A stretch of DNA of 64,000 nt, from positions 205,359 to 269,358 of the forward strand of contig NZ_MOBR01000041.1 in NCBI RefSeq assembly GCF_003732705.1, read 5' to 3'. The notes below the pieces were generated by a model. It was not told the DNA's origin. It searched no databases and worked only from the letters and a program-made list of their open reading frames with translations. The translations under genes and the position numbers were made by a program. This stretch comes from Pseudomonas frederiksbergensis (GTDB lineage: Bacteria; Pseudomonadota; Gammaproteobacteria; Pseudomonadales; Pseudomonadaceae). This document shows, one piece after another, positions 34,297 to 41,495 of this stretch. Each line of letters begins with the position of its first letter. The stretch's first letter is position 1.

Positions 34297-34351
34297 ATAT
34301 TTAAGGAAGAGCGATGCGCTGTCAACCACGATACGAAGGACCGGTTTACAT
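34297..34351 (-). promoter_or_regulatory. bioB promoter with BirA-type operator
   Basis: Read on the minus strand, ATGTAAACC (34351-34343), 15 bases, then GGTTGACAG (34327-34319). This fits the bacterial BirA operator consensus TTGTAAACC-N15-GGTTTACAA at 15 of 18 positions. The right half contains TTGACA (34325-34320), a perfect -35, with AAATAT 17 bases further on (34302-34297) as a weak -10. BirA-biotinyl-AMP bound here would block the promoter when biotin is plentiful. Confidence 0.8.
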
Positions 34352-35054
34352 CTGGTTAAAAAATAAACAATTCTGTTTGCTTTGCGGTGAGATCGCCGAT
34401 CACACCACGCCCATCTGTACAGCCTGCGAGACCGAGCTGCCCTGGCTCGGCGATCACTGCCAGACCTGCGCCCTGCCCTTGCCCGCCTCGGGCCTGACGT
34501 GCGGCCAATGCCTGCAACAACCGCCGGCCTTCGAGCGAGTAGCGGCGCCCTGGGTTTACAGCTTTCCAGTGGACACATTGATCACCCGCTTCAAACACAG
34601 CGCAAAGTGGCCGTTTGGCCGCCTGCTCGGAGAACTTGTTGCGCAATTCCTGCAACATCGCTTCGATGAAGACCTGGAGCGTCCCGATACGCTGGTCCCG
34701 GTGCCGCTGGCGACCAAGCGCCTGCGCCAACGGGGTTTCAATCAAGCAGCGATGCTCGCGCGCTGGCTCAGTGAAAGCCTGGACATTCCTTGCGACGAAA
34801 CGCTACTGCTGAGGATTCAAGACACCAGCGCGCAACAGGAGCTGAAGGCCGAAGCGCGCAAACGCAACCTGCGCAATGCCTTCGCCCTGGCGCCCGGTGC
34901 GTCTGTCATAGGTCGCCACCTGGCGCTGGTCGATGACGTACTGACCACCGGCGCCACCGCGCAAACCCTGGCGCGATTGTTGATGGATGCCGGTGCGGCA
35001 CGAGTTGATGTCTATTGCCTGGCCCGCACACCCAAACCCGGTGACACAATTTAA
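34314..35054 (+). CDS. comF: ComF-family phosphoribosyltransferase-like protein
   Basis: 246 residues. N-terminal zinc-ribbon-type cysteines (CLLCGE, ICTAC, CQTC, CGQC) and a C-terminal PRTase fold with the PRPP loop LALVDDVLTTGATAQTL. ComF/GntX proteins are associated with DNA uptake in competent bacteria and with carbon metabolism in others; the biochemical role is unsettled. Start ATG 34314 follows GGAAG. Its first 13 codons contain the BirA-type operator of the divergent bioB promoter. Confidence 0.9.
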   Translation: MRCQPRYEGPVYIWLKNKQFCLLCGEIADHTTPICTACETELPWLGDHCQTCALPLPASGLTCGQCLQQPPAFERVAAPWVYSFPVDTLITRFKHSAKWPFGRLLGELVAQFLQHRFDEDLERPDTLVPVPLATKRLRQRGFNQAAMLARWLSESLDIPCDETLLLRIQDTSAQQELKAEARKRNLRNAFALAPGASVIGRHLALVDDVLTTGATAQTLARLLMDAGAARVDVYCLARTPKPGDTI

Positions 35055-35073
35055 CCTGAGCACCCAAAACCCA

Positions 35074-35161
35074 GTGGGAGCGAGCTTGCTCGCGATGGCG
35101 TCAGTACAGTCGACATACATGTTGAATGTTATGGCCTCATCGCGAGCAAGCTCGCTCCCAC
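35074..35161. repeat. Class A REPIN, GTGGGAGC variant
   Basis: Inverted arms GTGGGAGCGAGCTTGCTCGC and its complement at the two ends (35074 and 35161) around about 40 bp, between comF and modE. Confidence 0.9.
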
Positions 35162-35238
35162 AGGGATTGCGTCCTGACTTGACTCCCGCCGTCCAAGCCG
35201 CCAACGTCCCCCCATTGCCACAACCCAAAGCCCCTGCC

Positions 35239-36003
35239 ATGTCCCTGCCCACATTATTGTCCCAACACATCGTCCGTCGCCCGCAGCGCATCGCCCTGCT
35301 GCAACACATCGCCGAACAAGGCTCGATCACCCGCGCAGCGAAAGCGGCGGGCCTGAGTTACAAAGCGGCGTGGGACGCCATCGACGAGTTGAACAACCTG
35401 GCGCAAAAACCGCTGGTGGAACGCAGCGTCGGTGGCAAGGGCGGTGGTGGCGCCAAGTTGTCCGAAGAGGGTCAACGGGTCCTGCGCTTGTATCAAAAGC
35501 TGCAAGTGCTGCAGGCGCAAGTGCTGGAAGCCGCCGAAGACGCCAGCGACCTCGACCTGCTCGGTCGGCTGATACTGCGCACCAGCGCGCGCAATCAATT
35601 GCACGGCAAAGTCGCGGCGATCGAATCCCAGGGCCGCAACGACCGCATTCGTCTTGAGTTGGCCGAAGGCTTGAGCATCGACGCGCAGATTACCCACGAC
35701 AGCACCCTGCGCCTGGAGCTGCAAAGCGGCACCGAAGTGGTCGCCCTGATCAAGGCGGGTTGGCTGGAATTGCTGGCCGTCGATCAAGCTGCAACACCTG
35801 GCAACAATTGCCTGAACGGCACGATCGAGGAAATTCTCGACGCCGAAGACGGCCCCAGCGAAGTGCGCATCGGCCTGCCCAACGGCCAGACACTCTGCGC
35901 CCTGGCGGAGCCGCTACATTTAAGAACCTGCGGCCTGGGCATCGACCGACCGGTGCTGGTGCAGTTCGCGCCGTCCAACGTCCTGCTCGGTACACCGCTC
36001 TGA
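35239..36003 (+). CDS. modE: Molybdate-responsive transcriptional regulator ModE
   Basis: 254 residues. N-terminal winged HTH (RIALLQHIAEQGSITRAAKA, GLSYKAAWDAIDELNN) and two MOP/TOBE molybdate-binding repeats (RNQLHGKVAAIE..., NCLNGTIEEILDAED...). The ModE signature SVGGKGGGGAKLSEEG is present. It normally represses the modABC molybdate transporter and senses cytoplasmic molybdate. No mod transport genes are in the window. I start at ATG 35239; the frame is open upstream through the REPIN but that part is not conserved. Confidence 0.93.
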   Translation: MSLPTLLSQHIVRRPQRIALLQHIAEQGSITRAAKAAGLSYKAAWDAIDELNNLAQKPLVERSVGGKGGGGAKLSEEGQRVLRLYQKLQVLQAQVLEAAEDASDLDLLGRLILRTSARNQLHGKVAAIESQGRNDRIRLELAEGLSIDAQITHDSTLRLELQSGTEVVALIKAGWLELLAVDQAATPGNNCLNGTIEEILDAEDGPSEVRIGLPNGQTLCALAEPLHLRTCGLGIDRPVLVQFAPSNVLLGTPL

Positions 36004-36061
36004 AACAAAACCTTCATTAACGCTCATTAAGGTGACTGCAAAAACCCGCAGGGAGCCTGAT

Positions 36062-37963
36062 GTGAGCCTATTAGAAGAACACCAATCCACCGACCTGGAA
36101 AAAATGGTCGGCCTCAGCCGTCGTGGTTTCATCAGCGCCGGCGCCCTCTGCGGTGCGGCGATGTTCCTCGGTGGCAACCTGCTGAGCCGCAGCGTGCTGG
36201 CCGCCAGTGTCAGCGCTGGCTCGAGCAAACTGCTGGGTTTCGACAGCATTGCCGCCGCCACGACCGACGCCATCACCCTGCCGCCGGGCTACAAGTCTTC
36301 GGTGTTGATCAGCTGGGGCCAGCCCTTGCAGAAAAACGGCCCGGCCTTCGACCCCAGCGGCAACGGCAGCGCCGAGCATCAGGAACTCCAGTTCGGCGAC
36401 AACAACGACGGCATGAGCCTGTTTGAGTTTCCCGGTGAAAAAGACCGGGCGCTGATGGCGATCAACAACGAGTACACCAACTACCGCTACCTCTATCCCC
36501 ACGGCGGCATGCCGCAATCGGCGCAAGAAGTGCGCAAGGCCCTGGCCTGCGAAGGTGTGTCGGTGATCGAAGTGCAGCGCAAGAATGGCCAATGGCAATT
36601 CGTCCAGGGCTCGCGTTACAACCGACGCATTCACGGTAATTCGCCGCTGCGTTTGAGCGGCCCGGCGGCCGGTCACGCACTGCTCAAAACCAGCGCCGAC
36701 CCGCACGCCAAGCAAGTCCTCGGCACCTTCCAGAACTGCGCCAACGGCAAGACGCCGTGGGGCACTTATCTGACCTGCGAAGAGAACTTCACCGATTGCT
36801 TCGGCAGCAGCAACGCCGAGCAAAAATTCGACGCCGCGCAAAAACGCTATGGCGCCGTAGCCGCCAGTAAAGAAATCAATTGGCATCAACACGACCCGCG
36901 TTTCGATCTGGCGAAAAACCCCAACGAACTCAACCGCCACGGTTGGGTGGTGGAAATCGACCCGTTCGATCCGCAATCGACCCCGGTCAAACGCACGGCT
37001 TTGGGTCGTTTCAAACATGAAAACGCCGCCCTGGCCGAAACCCATGACGGCCACGCTGTGGTCTACATGGGCGACGATGAGCGCGGCGAGTTCATCTACA
37101 AATTCGTCAGCCGCGACAAGATCAACCACAAAAACCCAAAAGCCAACCGCGACCTGCTGGACCACGGCACCTTGTACGTAGCACGCTTCGACGCCGGTGA
37201 CGGCAACGCCGATCACCCGAAAGGCCAGGGCCAGTGGATTGAACTGACCCACGGCAAAAACGGCATCGACGCCAGCAGCGGTTTTGCCGATCAGGCCGAA
37301 GTGTTGATTCACGCGCGGCTCGCTGCCAGCACGGTCAACGCCACGCGCATGGACCGCCCGGAATGGATCGTCGTCAGTCCCAAGGACGGCCAGGTTTATT
37401 GCACCCTGACCAACAACGCCAAGCGCGGCGAAGACGGGCAACCGGTGGGTGGGCCGAACCCGCGGGAGAAGAACGTCTACGGGCAGATCCTGCGCTGGCG
37501 CACCGACCGTGACGATCACGGCTCTAAAAGCTTTGCCTGGGATTTGTTTGTGGTTGCCGGCAACCCCGGCGTACATGCCGGCACGCCGAAGGGCGGCTCG
37601 ACGAATATCACCCCGCAGAACATGTTCAACAGCCCGGACGGGTTGGGCTTCGACAAGGCTGGGCGCTTGTGGATCCTCACCGATGGCGATTCGAGCAATG
37701 CCGGGGATTTCGCGGGCATGGGCAATAACCAGATGCTGTGCGCTGATCCGGTGACCGGGGAAATCCGCCGGTTCATGGTCGGGCCGATTGGCTGTGAGGT
37801 GACGGGGATCAGCTTTTCGCCGGATCAGAAGACGTTGTTTGTCGGGATTCAGCATCCGGGGGAGAACGGTGGTTCGACCTTCCCGGAGCATTTGCCCAAT
37901 GGCAAGCCGCGGTCTTCGGTGATGGCGATTTCTCGGGAAGATGGCGGCGTCGTGGGCGCCTGA
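36062..37963 (+). CDS. PhoX-type alkaline phosphatase (DUF839), Tat-exported
   Basis: 633 residues from GTG 36062, with AGGGAGC 6-7 bases upstream; the ATG overlapping it is immediately followed by TGA. A twin-arginine signal is present at LSRRGFISAGALCGAAMFLG, so the folded protein is exported by Tat. The body has PhoX-family features (LMAINNEYTNYRYLYPHGG, WGTYLTCEENFTDCFG, RHGWVVEIDPFD, GDDERGEFIYKFVS, RPEWIVV, GADS-like DGDSSNAGDF). PhoX enzymes are calcium/iron-dependent monoesterases that release phosphate in the periplasm or outside. It is 58 bp after modE; direct repeats upstream may be a Pho-type site. Confidence 0.88.
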   Translation: MSLLEEHQSTDLEKMVGLSRRGFISAGALCGAAMFLGGNLLSRSVLAASVSAGSSKLLGFDSIAAATTDAITLPPGYKSSVLISWGQPLQKNGPAFDPSGNGSAEHQELQFGDNNDGMSLFEFPGEKDRALMAINNEYTNYRYLYPHGGMPQSAQEVRKALACEGVSVIEVQRKNGQWQFVQGSRYNRRIHGNSPLRLSGPAAGHALLKTSADPHAKQVLGTFQNCANGKTPWGTYLTCEENFTDCFGSSNAEQKFDAAQKRYGAVAASKEINWHQHDPRFDLAKNPNELNRHGWVVEIDPFDPQSTPVKRTALGRFKHENAALAETHDGHAVVYMGDDERGEFIYKFVSRDKINHKNPKANRDLLDHGTLYVARFDAGDGNADHPKGQGQWIELTHGKNGIDASSGFADQAEVLIHARLAASTVNATRMDRPEWIVVSPKDGQVYCTLTNNAKRGEDGQPVGGPNPREKNVYGQILRWRTDRDDHGSKSFAWDLFVVAGNPGVHAGTPKGGSTNITPQNMFNSPDGLGFDKAGRLWILTDGDSSNAGDFAGMGNNQMLCADPVTGEIRRFMVGPIGCEVTGISFSPDQKTLFVGIQHPGENGGSTFPEHLPNGKPRSSVMAISREDGGVVGA

Positions 37964-37972
37964 TCCGGCCTC

Positions 37973-37996
37973 TTCGCGGGCAAGCCTCGCCCCTAC
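37973..37996. repeat. Solitary class A REP
   Basis: Single arm TTCGCGGGCAAGCCTCGCC...CTAC immediately after the phosphatase stop and 10 bp before a class B element. Confidence 0.8.
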
Positions 37997-38006
37997 AGGT
38001 TGTCAT

Positions 38007-38113
38007 GATCGTTCCCACGCTCTGCGTGGGAATGCCTCACTGGACGCTCCGCGTCCGCTTTTGGAACGCGGAGCGTCCCTGGCTGCATTCCCACGCAGAG
38101 CGTGGGAACGATC
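38007..38113. repeat. Class B palindromic repeat (copy 1)
   Basis: Begins GATCGTTCCCACGCTCTGCG and ends with its complement (GAACGATC). Each arm is itself a hairpin (CCCACGC / GCGTGGG) and the centre holds a second dyad (ACGCTCCGCGT / ACGCGGAGCGT). Confidence 0.92.
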
Positions 38114-38184
38114 CCCCTAAAGACACCCCGTCTGCGCTACCATGCTTGGCCGGACGCGGCAGCCTGCTGCGCGCAGGAGTCAGC

Positions 38185-39159
38185 ATGGCCCACCCGTTTG
38201 CAACCCTCACCCCAGACCTCGTGCTCGATGCCGTCGAAAGCATCGGTTTTCTCAGCGACGCGCGCATTCTGGCGCTCAACAGCTACGAAAACCGCGTCTA
38301 TCAAGTCGGCATCGAAGACTCCGAGCCGCTGATCGCCAAGTTCTACCGCCCGCAGCGCTGGACCAACGAAGCGATCCTCGAAGAACACCAGTTCACCTTC
38401 GAACTCGCCGAATGCGATGTGCCGGTGGTCGCGCCGATGATTCACAACGGCGCCAGCCTGCACGAACACGCCGGGTTTCGCTTCACCCTGTTCCCTCGCC
38501 GTGGTGGCCGCGCGCCGGAGCCGGGCAATCTTGATCAACTGTATCGCCTGGGCCAATTGCTCGGGCGCCTGCACGCCGTCGGTGCGACCAAGCCGTTCGA
38601 GCACCGCGAAGCTCTGGGCGTGAAGAACTTTGGCCACGATTCGCTGAACACGTTGCTCGAAGGCAATTTCGTACCGAAAAGCCTGCTGCCGGCCTACGAG
38701 TCCGTAGCCCGCGACCTGCTCAAGCGTGTGGAAGAGGTCTACAAGGCCACGCCGCACCAGAACATCCGCATGCACGGCGACTGCCACCCCGGCAACATGA
38801 TGTGCCGTGACGAGATGTTCCACATCGTCGACCTCGACGACTGCCGCATGGGCCCGGCGGTGCAGGACATCTGGATGATGCTCGCCGGGGATCGTCAGGA
38901 ATGTCTCGGCCAGTTATCGGAATTGATGGACGGCTACAACGAGTTTCACGACTTCGACCCGCGGGAATTGGCGCTGATCGAACCGTTGCGCGCGTTGCGC
39001 CTGATGCACTACAGCGCCTGGCTGGCCCGGCGCTGGGATGACCCGGCGTTCCCCCACAGCTTTCCGTGGTTTGGTAGCGAGCGGTATTGGGGCGATCAGG
39101 TGTTGGCGTTGCGTGAGCAGCTGTCCGCACTCAACGAAGAACCCCTGAAACTCTTCTGA
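38185..39159 (+). CDS. srkA: Stress response serine/threonine kinase SrkA (YihE/RdoA)
   Basis: 324 residues from ATG 38185, preceded by CAGGAG. Aminoglycoside-phosphotransferase/APH-like kinase fold with catalytic MHGDCHPGNMM (H-x-D-x-x-P-x-N) and HIVDLDDCRMGP (metal-binding Asp). ILALNSYENRVYQVG is typical of the family. SrkA protects cells against stress-induced death by counteracting the MazEF pathway in E. coli. The role in Pseudomonas is by homology. Confidence 0.92.
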   Translation: MAHPFATLTPDLVLDAVESIGFLSDARILALNSYENRVYQVGIEDSEPLIAKFYRPQRWTNEAILEEHQFTFELAECDVPVVAPMIHNGASLHEHAGFRFTLFPRRGGRAPEPGNLDQLYRLGQLLGRLHAVGATKPFEHREALGVKNFGHDSLNTLLEGNFVPKSLLPAYESVARDLLKRVEEVYKATPHQNIRMHGDCHPGNMMCRDEMFHIVDLDDCRMGPAVQDIWMMLAGDRQECLGQLSELMDGYNEFHDFDPRELALIEPLRALRLMHYSAWLARRWDDPAFPHSFPWFGSERYWGDQVLALREQLSALNEEPLKLF

Positions 39160-39172
39160 TTCACACAGACCC

Positions 39173-39260
39173 GTAGGAGCAAGGCTTGCCCGCGATGAAC
39201 GATAACGCGGTCCGCCATTCAGACCGCATCGATCCCATCGCGGGCAAGCCTTGCTCCTAC
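39173..39260. repeat. Class A REPIN
   Basis: Arms 39173-39196 (GTAGGAGCAAGGCTTGCCCG...) and 39237-39260, between srkA and rarD. Confidence 0.9.
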
Positions 39261-39333
39261 AAAAGCCACACGACATGTCTATACAACCGCCTTACAATCC
39301 CCCCTTTGTTAGCTGCCTAAGCAAGGATTCTGC

Positions 39334-40221
39334 ATGCAAGCCGCCAACCCGCGTCGCGGGTACATCCTGGGCCTTACTGCCTACATCATCTGGGGACTTT
39401 TCCCCATCTACTTCAAAGCCATCGCCTCGGTGCCGGCTGTAGAAATCATCATCCACCGGGTGCTTTGGTCCGCGCTGTTCGGCGGCTTGCTGCTGATGGT
39501 CTGGAAGCATCCAGGTTGGTGGCAAGAGTTGCGGGACAATCCGAAACGCCTGGCGGTCCTGGCCCTTAGCGGCACGCTGATCGCGGCCAACTGGCTGACC
39601 TACGTGTGGTCGGTGAACAACGGGCGCATGCTCGAAGCCAGTCTCGGTTACTACATCAACCCGCTGGTCAACGTGCTGCTGGGGATGTTGATCCTCGGTG
39701 AACGGTTGCGGCGCATGCAGTGGCTTGCGGTGGCGCTCGCGGCCATTGGTGTGGCGCAACAGGTGTGGCAGGTCGGCAGTCTGCCGTGGGTGTCGCTGGT
39801 GCTGGCGCTGACCTTCGGTTTCTACGGGTTGATCCGCAAACAGGCACCGGTCAAGGCACTGCCGGGGTTGGTGGTGGAAACCTGGATGCTGGTGCCGATT
39901 GCCGTCGCCTGGTTGCTGTTCAACCCGTCGGCGGCCAGTGCACAACCGGCGTTCTGGACCACATCCGAAGCCTGGTGGCTGGTGGCGGCCGGCCCGGTGA
40001 CGTTGGTGCCGCTGGTGTGTTTCAACGCCGCCGCGCGGCATTTGCCCTACACCACCCTCGGATTTCTCCAGTACCTGGCGCCGACGCTGGTGCTGCTGCA
40101 AGCCGTTCTGTTGTTTGATGAACACTTGTCGTCCAGCACCCTGGTGGCGTTCATCTTTATCTGGGCCGGCCTCGCGGTTTACAGCGTCGATGCAGTGATC
40201 AGCATGCGCCGACGTAGCTGA
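39334..40221 (+). CDS. rarD: EamA/RarD family transporter
   Basis: 295 residues with about ten hydrophobic helices (GYILGLTAYIIWGLFPIYFK, WSALFGGLLLMVW, LAVLALSGTLIAANWLTYVW, LVNVLLGMLILGE, LVALALTFGFYGLIR-like, LVAFIFIWAGLAVYSVDAV). SLGYYINPLVNVLLG and RRMQWLAVALAAIGV are typical of RarD. It is a predicted inner-membrane drug/metabolite-type exporter of unknown substrate. Confidence 0.93.
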   Translation: MQAANPRRGYILGLTAYIIWGLFPIYFKAIASVPAVEIIIHRVLWSALFGGLLLMVWKHPGWWQELRDNPKRLAVLALSGTLIAANWLTYVWSVNNGRMLEASLGYYINPLVNVLLGMLILGERLRRMQWLAVALAAIGVAQQVWQVGSLPWVSLVLALTFGFYGLIRKQAPVKALPGLVVETWMLVPIAVAWLLFNPSAASAQPAFWTTSEAWWLVAAGPVTLVPLVCFNAAARHLPYTTLGFLQYLAPTLVLLQAVLLFDEHLSSSTLVAFIFIWAGLAVYSVDAVISMRRRS

Positions 40222-40284
40222 TCAAAAAGCGTACAAACCTCCACAGGCCACGTTCTTCGTGGCCTGCATCAATCCTTCCCAAGG

Positions 40285-40431
40285 TTATCCACAGCGTGAT
40301 CCCCGGCGTTTGTGTGCAACTTGTTGAAACTGCTGGTTTTTTGATCAGATCCTGAAGAGCCCCGGCCGGCGTGGGCTGGCGGGGTATCTCTACAGGTTAT
40401 CCACAGGCAGGTGCACGTATAACTTGGATAA
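40285..40431. other. Two consensus DnaA boxes plus one degenerate box
   Basis: TTATCCACA occurs exactly at 40285-40293 and 40397-40405 on the + strand, and TTATCCAAG on the minus strand at 40431-40423. They lie in the 217-bp convergent gap between rarD and the ACT-domain gene, which otherwise holds no gene. Exact 9-mers expected by chance are rare, so two in 120 bp is notable. Confidence 0.7.
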
Positions 40432-40438
40432 CCCTGTC

Positions 40439-40957
40439 TCAGGGTTCACTGCGCAGCACCAATTCAACCATCAAGTCGTCGGCCAGGGTTTCCAGGCGCG
40501 ATTGCAGCACGTCCAGGGACAGGGTCAGCGGCACCGCGAGAATGGCTTCAGCGTGAAACAGCGGCTCGCTGCTCATCGGCGCCGGACGCACTTCAGTGAC
40601 CAGACGTTCCAGATTCACCCCCTGCTCACTCAACAAACGCGTGATGTCGCGCACAATTCCCGGCCGGTCATTGCCCACCAGTTCCATGGCGATCGGCTTC
40701 CAGGTGCAGGATTGTTCGATACCGCTTTCAGCGATCAATACGCGAATGCCATGGGCGGACAACGCCTGTAGGGCATCGACCAATTCGTCGTAGGCTTCGG
40801 CCGGCACCCCTACGCGAAGAATCCCGGCGAACTGCCCGGCCATGCGCGACATGCGGCTTTCCAGCCAGTTACCGCCATGCTCGGCGATGCATTGGGCAAT
40901 GCGCTCGACCTGCCCTGCCTTGTCCGGTGCGAAAACGGTGAGTACGAGGTGGTCCAT
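40439..40957 (-). CDS. GcvR-like regulator with two ACT domains
   Basis: 172 residues from ATG 40957 (MDHLVLTVFAPDKAGQVERI). Two ACT repeats are visible, LVLTVFAPDKAGQVERIAQC and AMELVGNDRPGIVRDITRLL, the layout of GcvR, the glycine-cleavage repressor accessory protein. In E. coli GcvR binds glycine and blocks activation by GcvA. The target here is inferred. It has no DNA-binding domain. Confidence 0.88.
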   Translation of the reverse strand: MDHLVLTVFAPDKAGQVERIAQCIAEHGGNWLESRMSRMAGQFAGILRVGVPAEAYDELVDALQALSAHGIRVLIAESGIEQSCTWKPIAMELVGNDRPGIVRDITRLLSEQGVNLERLVTEVRPAPMSSEPLFHAEAILAVPLTLSLDVLQSRLETLADDLMVELVLRSEP

Positions 40958-41029
40958 GGCGCAGCCCTCTTTTGTTATAGAAAAAGAAGTATAGGCACGG
41001 GTTGTTGCGGCGTTGAATCGGCCGACGCC

Positions 41030-41095
41030 TTCGCGGGCAAGCCTCGCTCCTACAAGGATCGCGCAAAACCTGTAGGAGCGAGGCTTGCCCGCGAA
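41030..41095. repeat. Class A REPIN
   Basis: Arms 41030-41053 and 41072-41095 around an 18-bp spacer, upstream of the ACT-domain gene. Confidence 0.9.
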
Positions 41096-41495
41096 TGAAG
41101 CACCGCCGATGTCACTGACAAAAACAAATCGTGTACAAGTTTTTATATTTAACTGGAACAATCCAATAGTTTTTTGAGAACATCCCGTTCCCCGACATGA
41201 CTGCAATGCGTCATGGGGTCGCAGAACGACGTAATTAGTCTAATTTTCACAAGCGCAATTCATCATGTAGTATGCCGCAGCGCGCACTACATAACGTTGG
41301 ATCGATGTCTGCCACCGGCACACTCGCAACCCTGAAAGCCCCGTCAGCAAGGCCTCCAAGCCGTTGATTGGACCGAACCCAGCCGCCCGCAAGGGCATGT
41401 ACTGGCGGACGGGTTTGTGGTTTAAATGGCCAGAGGCTTCATTGTCAAAATTGAAGAGCTGAAAAGCGAAATAGCTGAGCAGAGTGAGGCAAGCA
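41096..41495 (+). promoter_or_regulatory. Long leader/control region of glcB with two dyads
   Basis: No gene in these 400 bp. Perfect 13-bp palindrome AATTAGTCTAATT at 41233-41245. Inverted repeat TGTAGT (41266-41271) / ACTACA (41286-41291) with 14 bases between. Known biology: glcB of fluorescent pseudomonads is controlled by the KDPG-responsive regulator RccR, whose sites I recall as TGTAGT/ACTACA-type dyads; the assignment is tentative. Confidence 0.55.

Noticed and set aside
34987..35238. N-terminal extension of ModE
   Set aside because: It reads through the class A REPIN and comF end; ATG 35239 starts the conserved protein.
38005..38184. N-terminal extension of SrkA
   Set aside because: It is translated from a class B repeat; ATG 38185 has CAGGAG and the conserved start.
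41096..41495. Riboswitch in the glcB leader
   Set aside because: The leader is long, but I could not find conserved riboswitch core elements or an anti-terminator/terminator pair.
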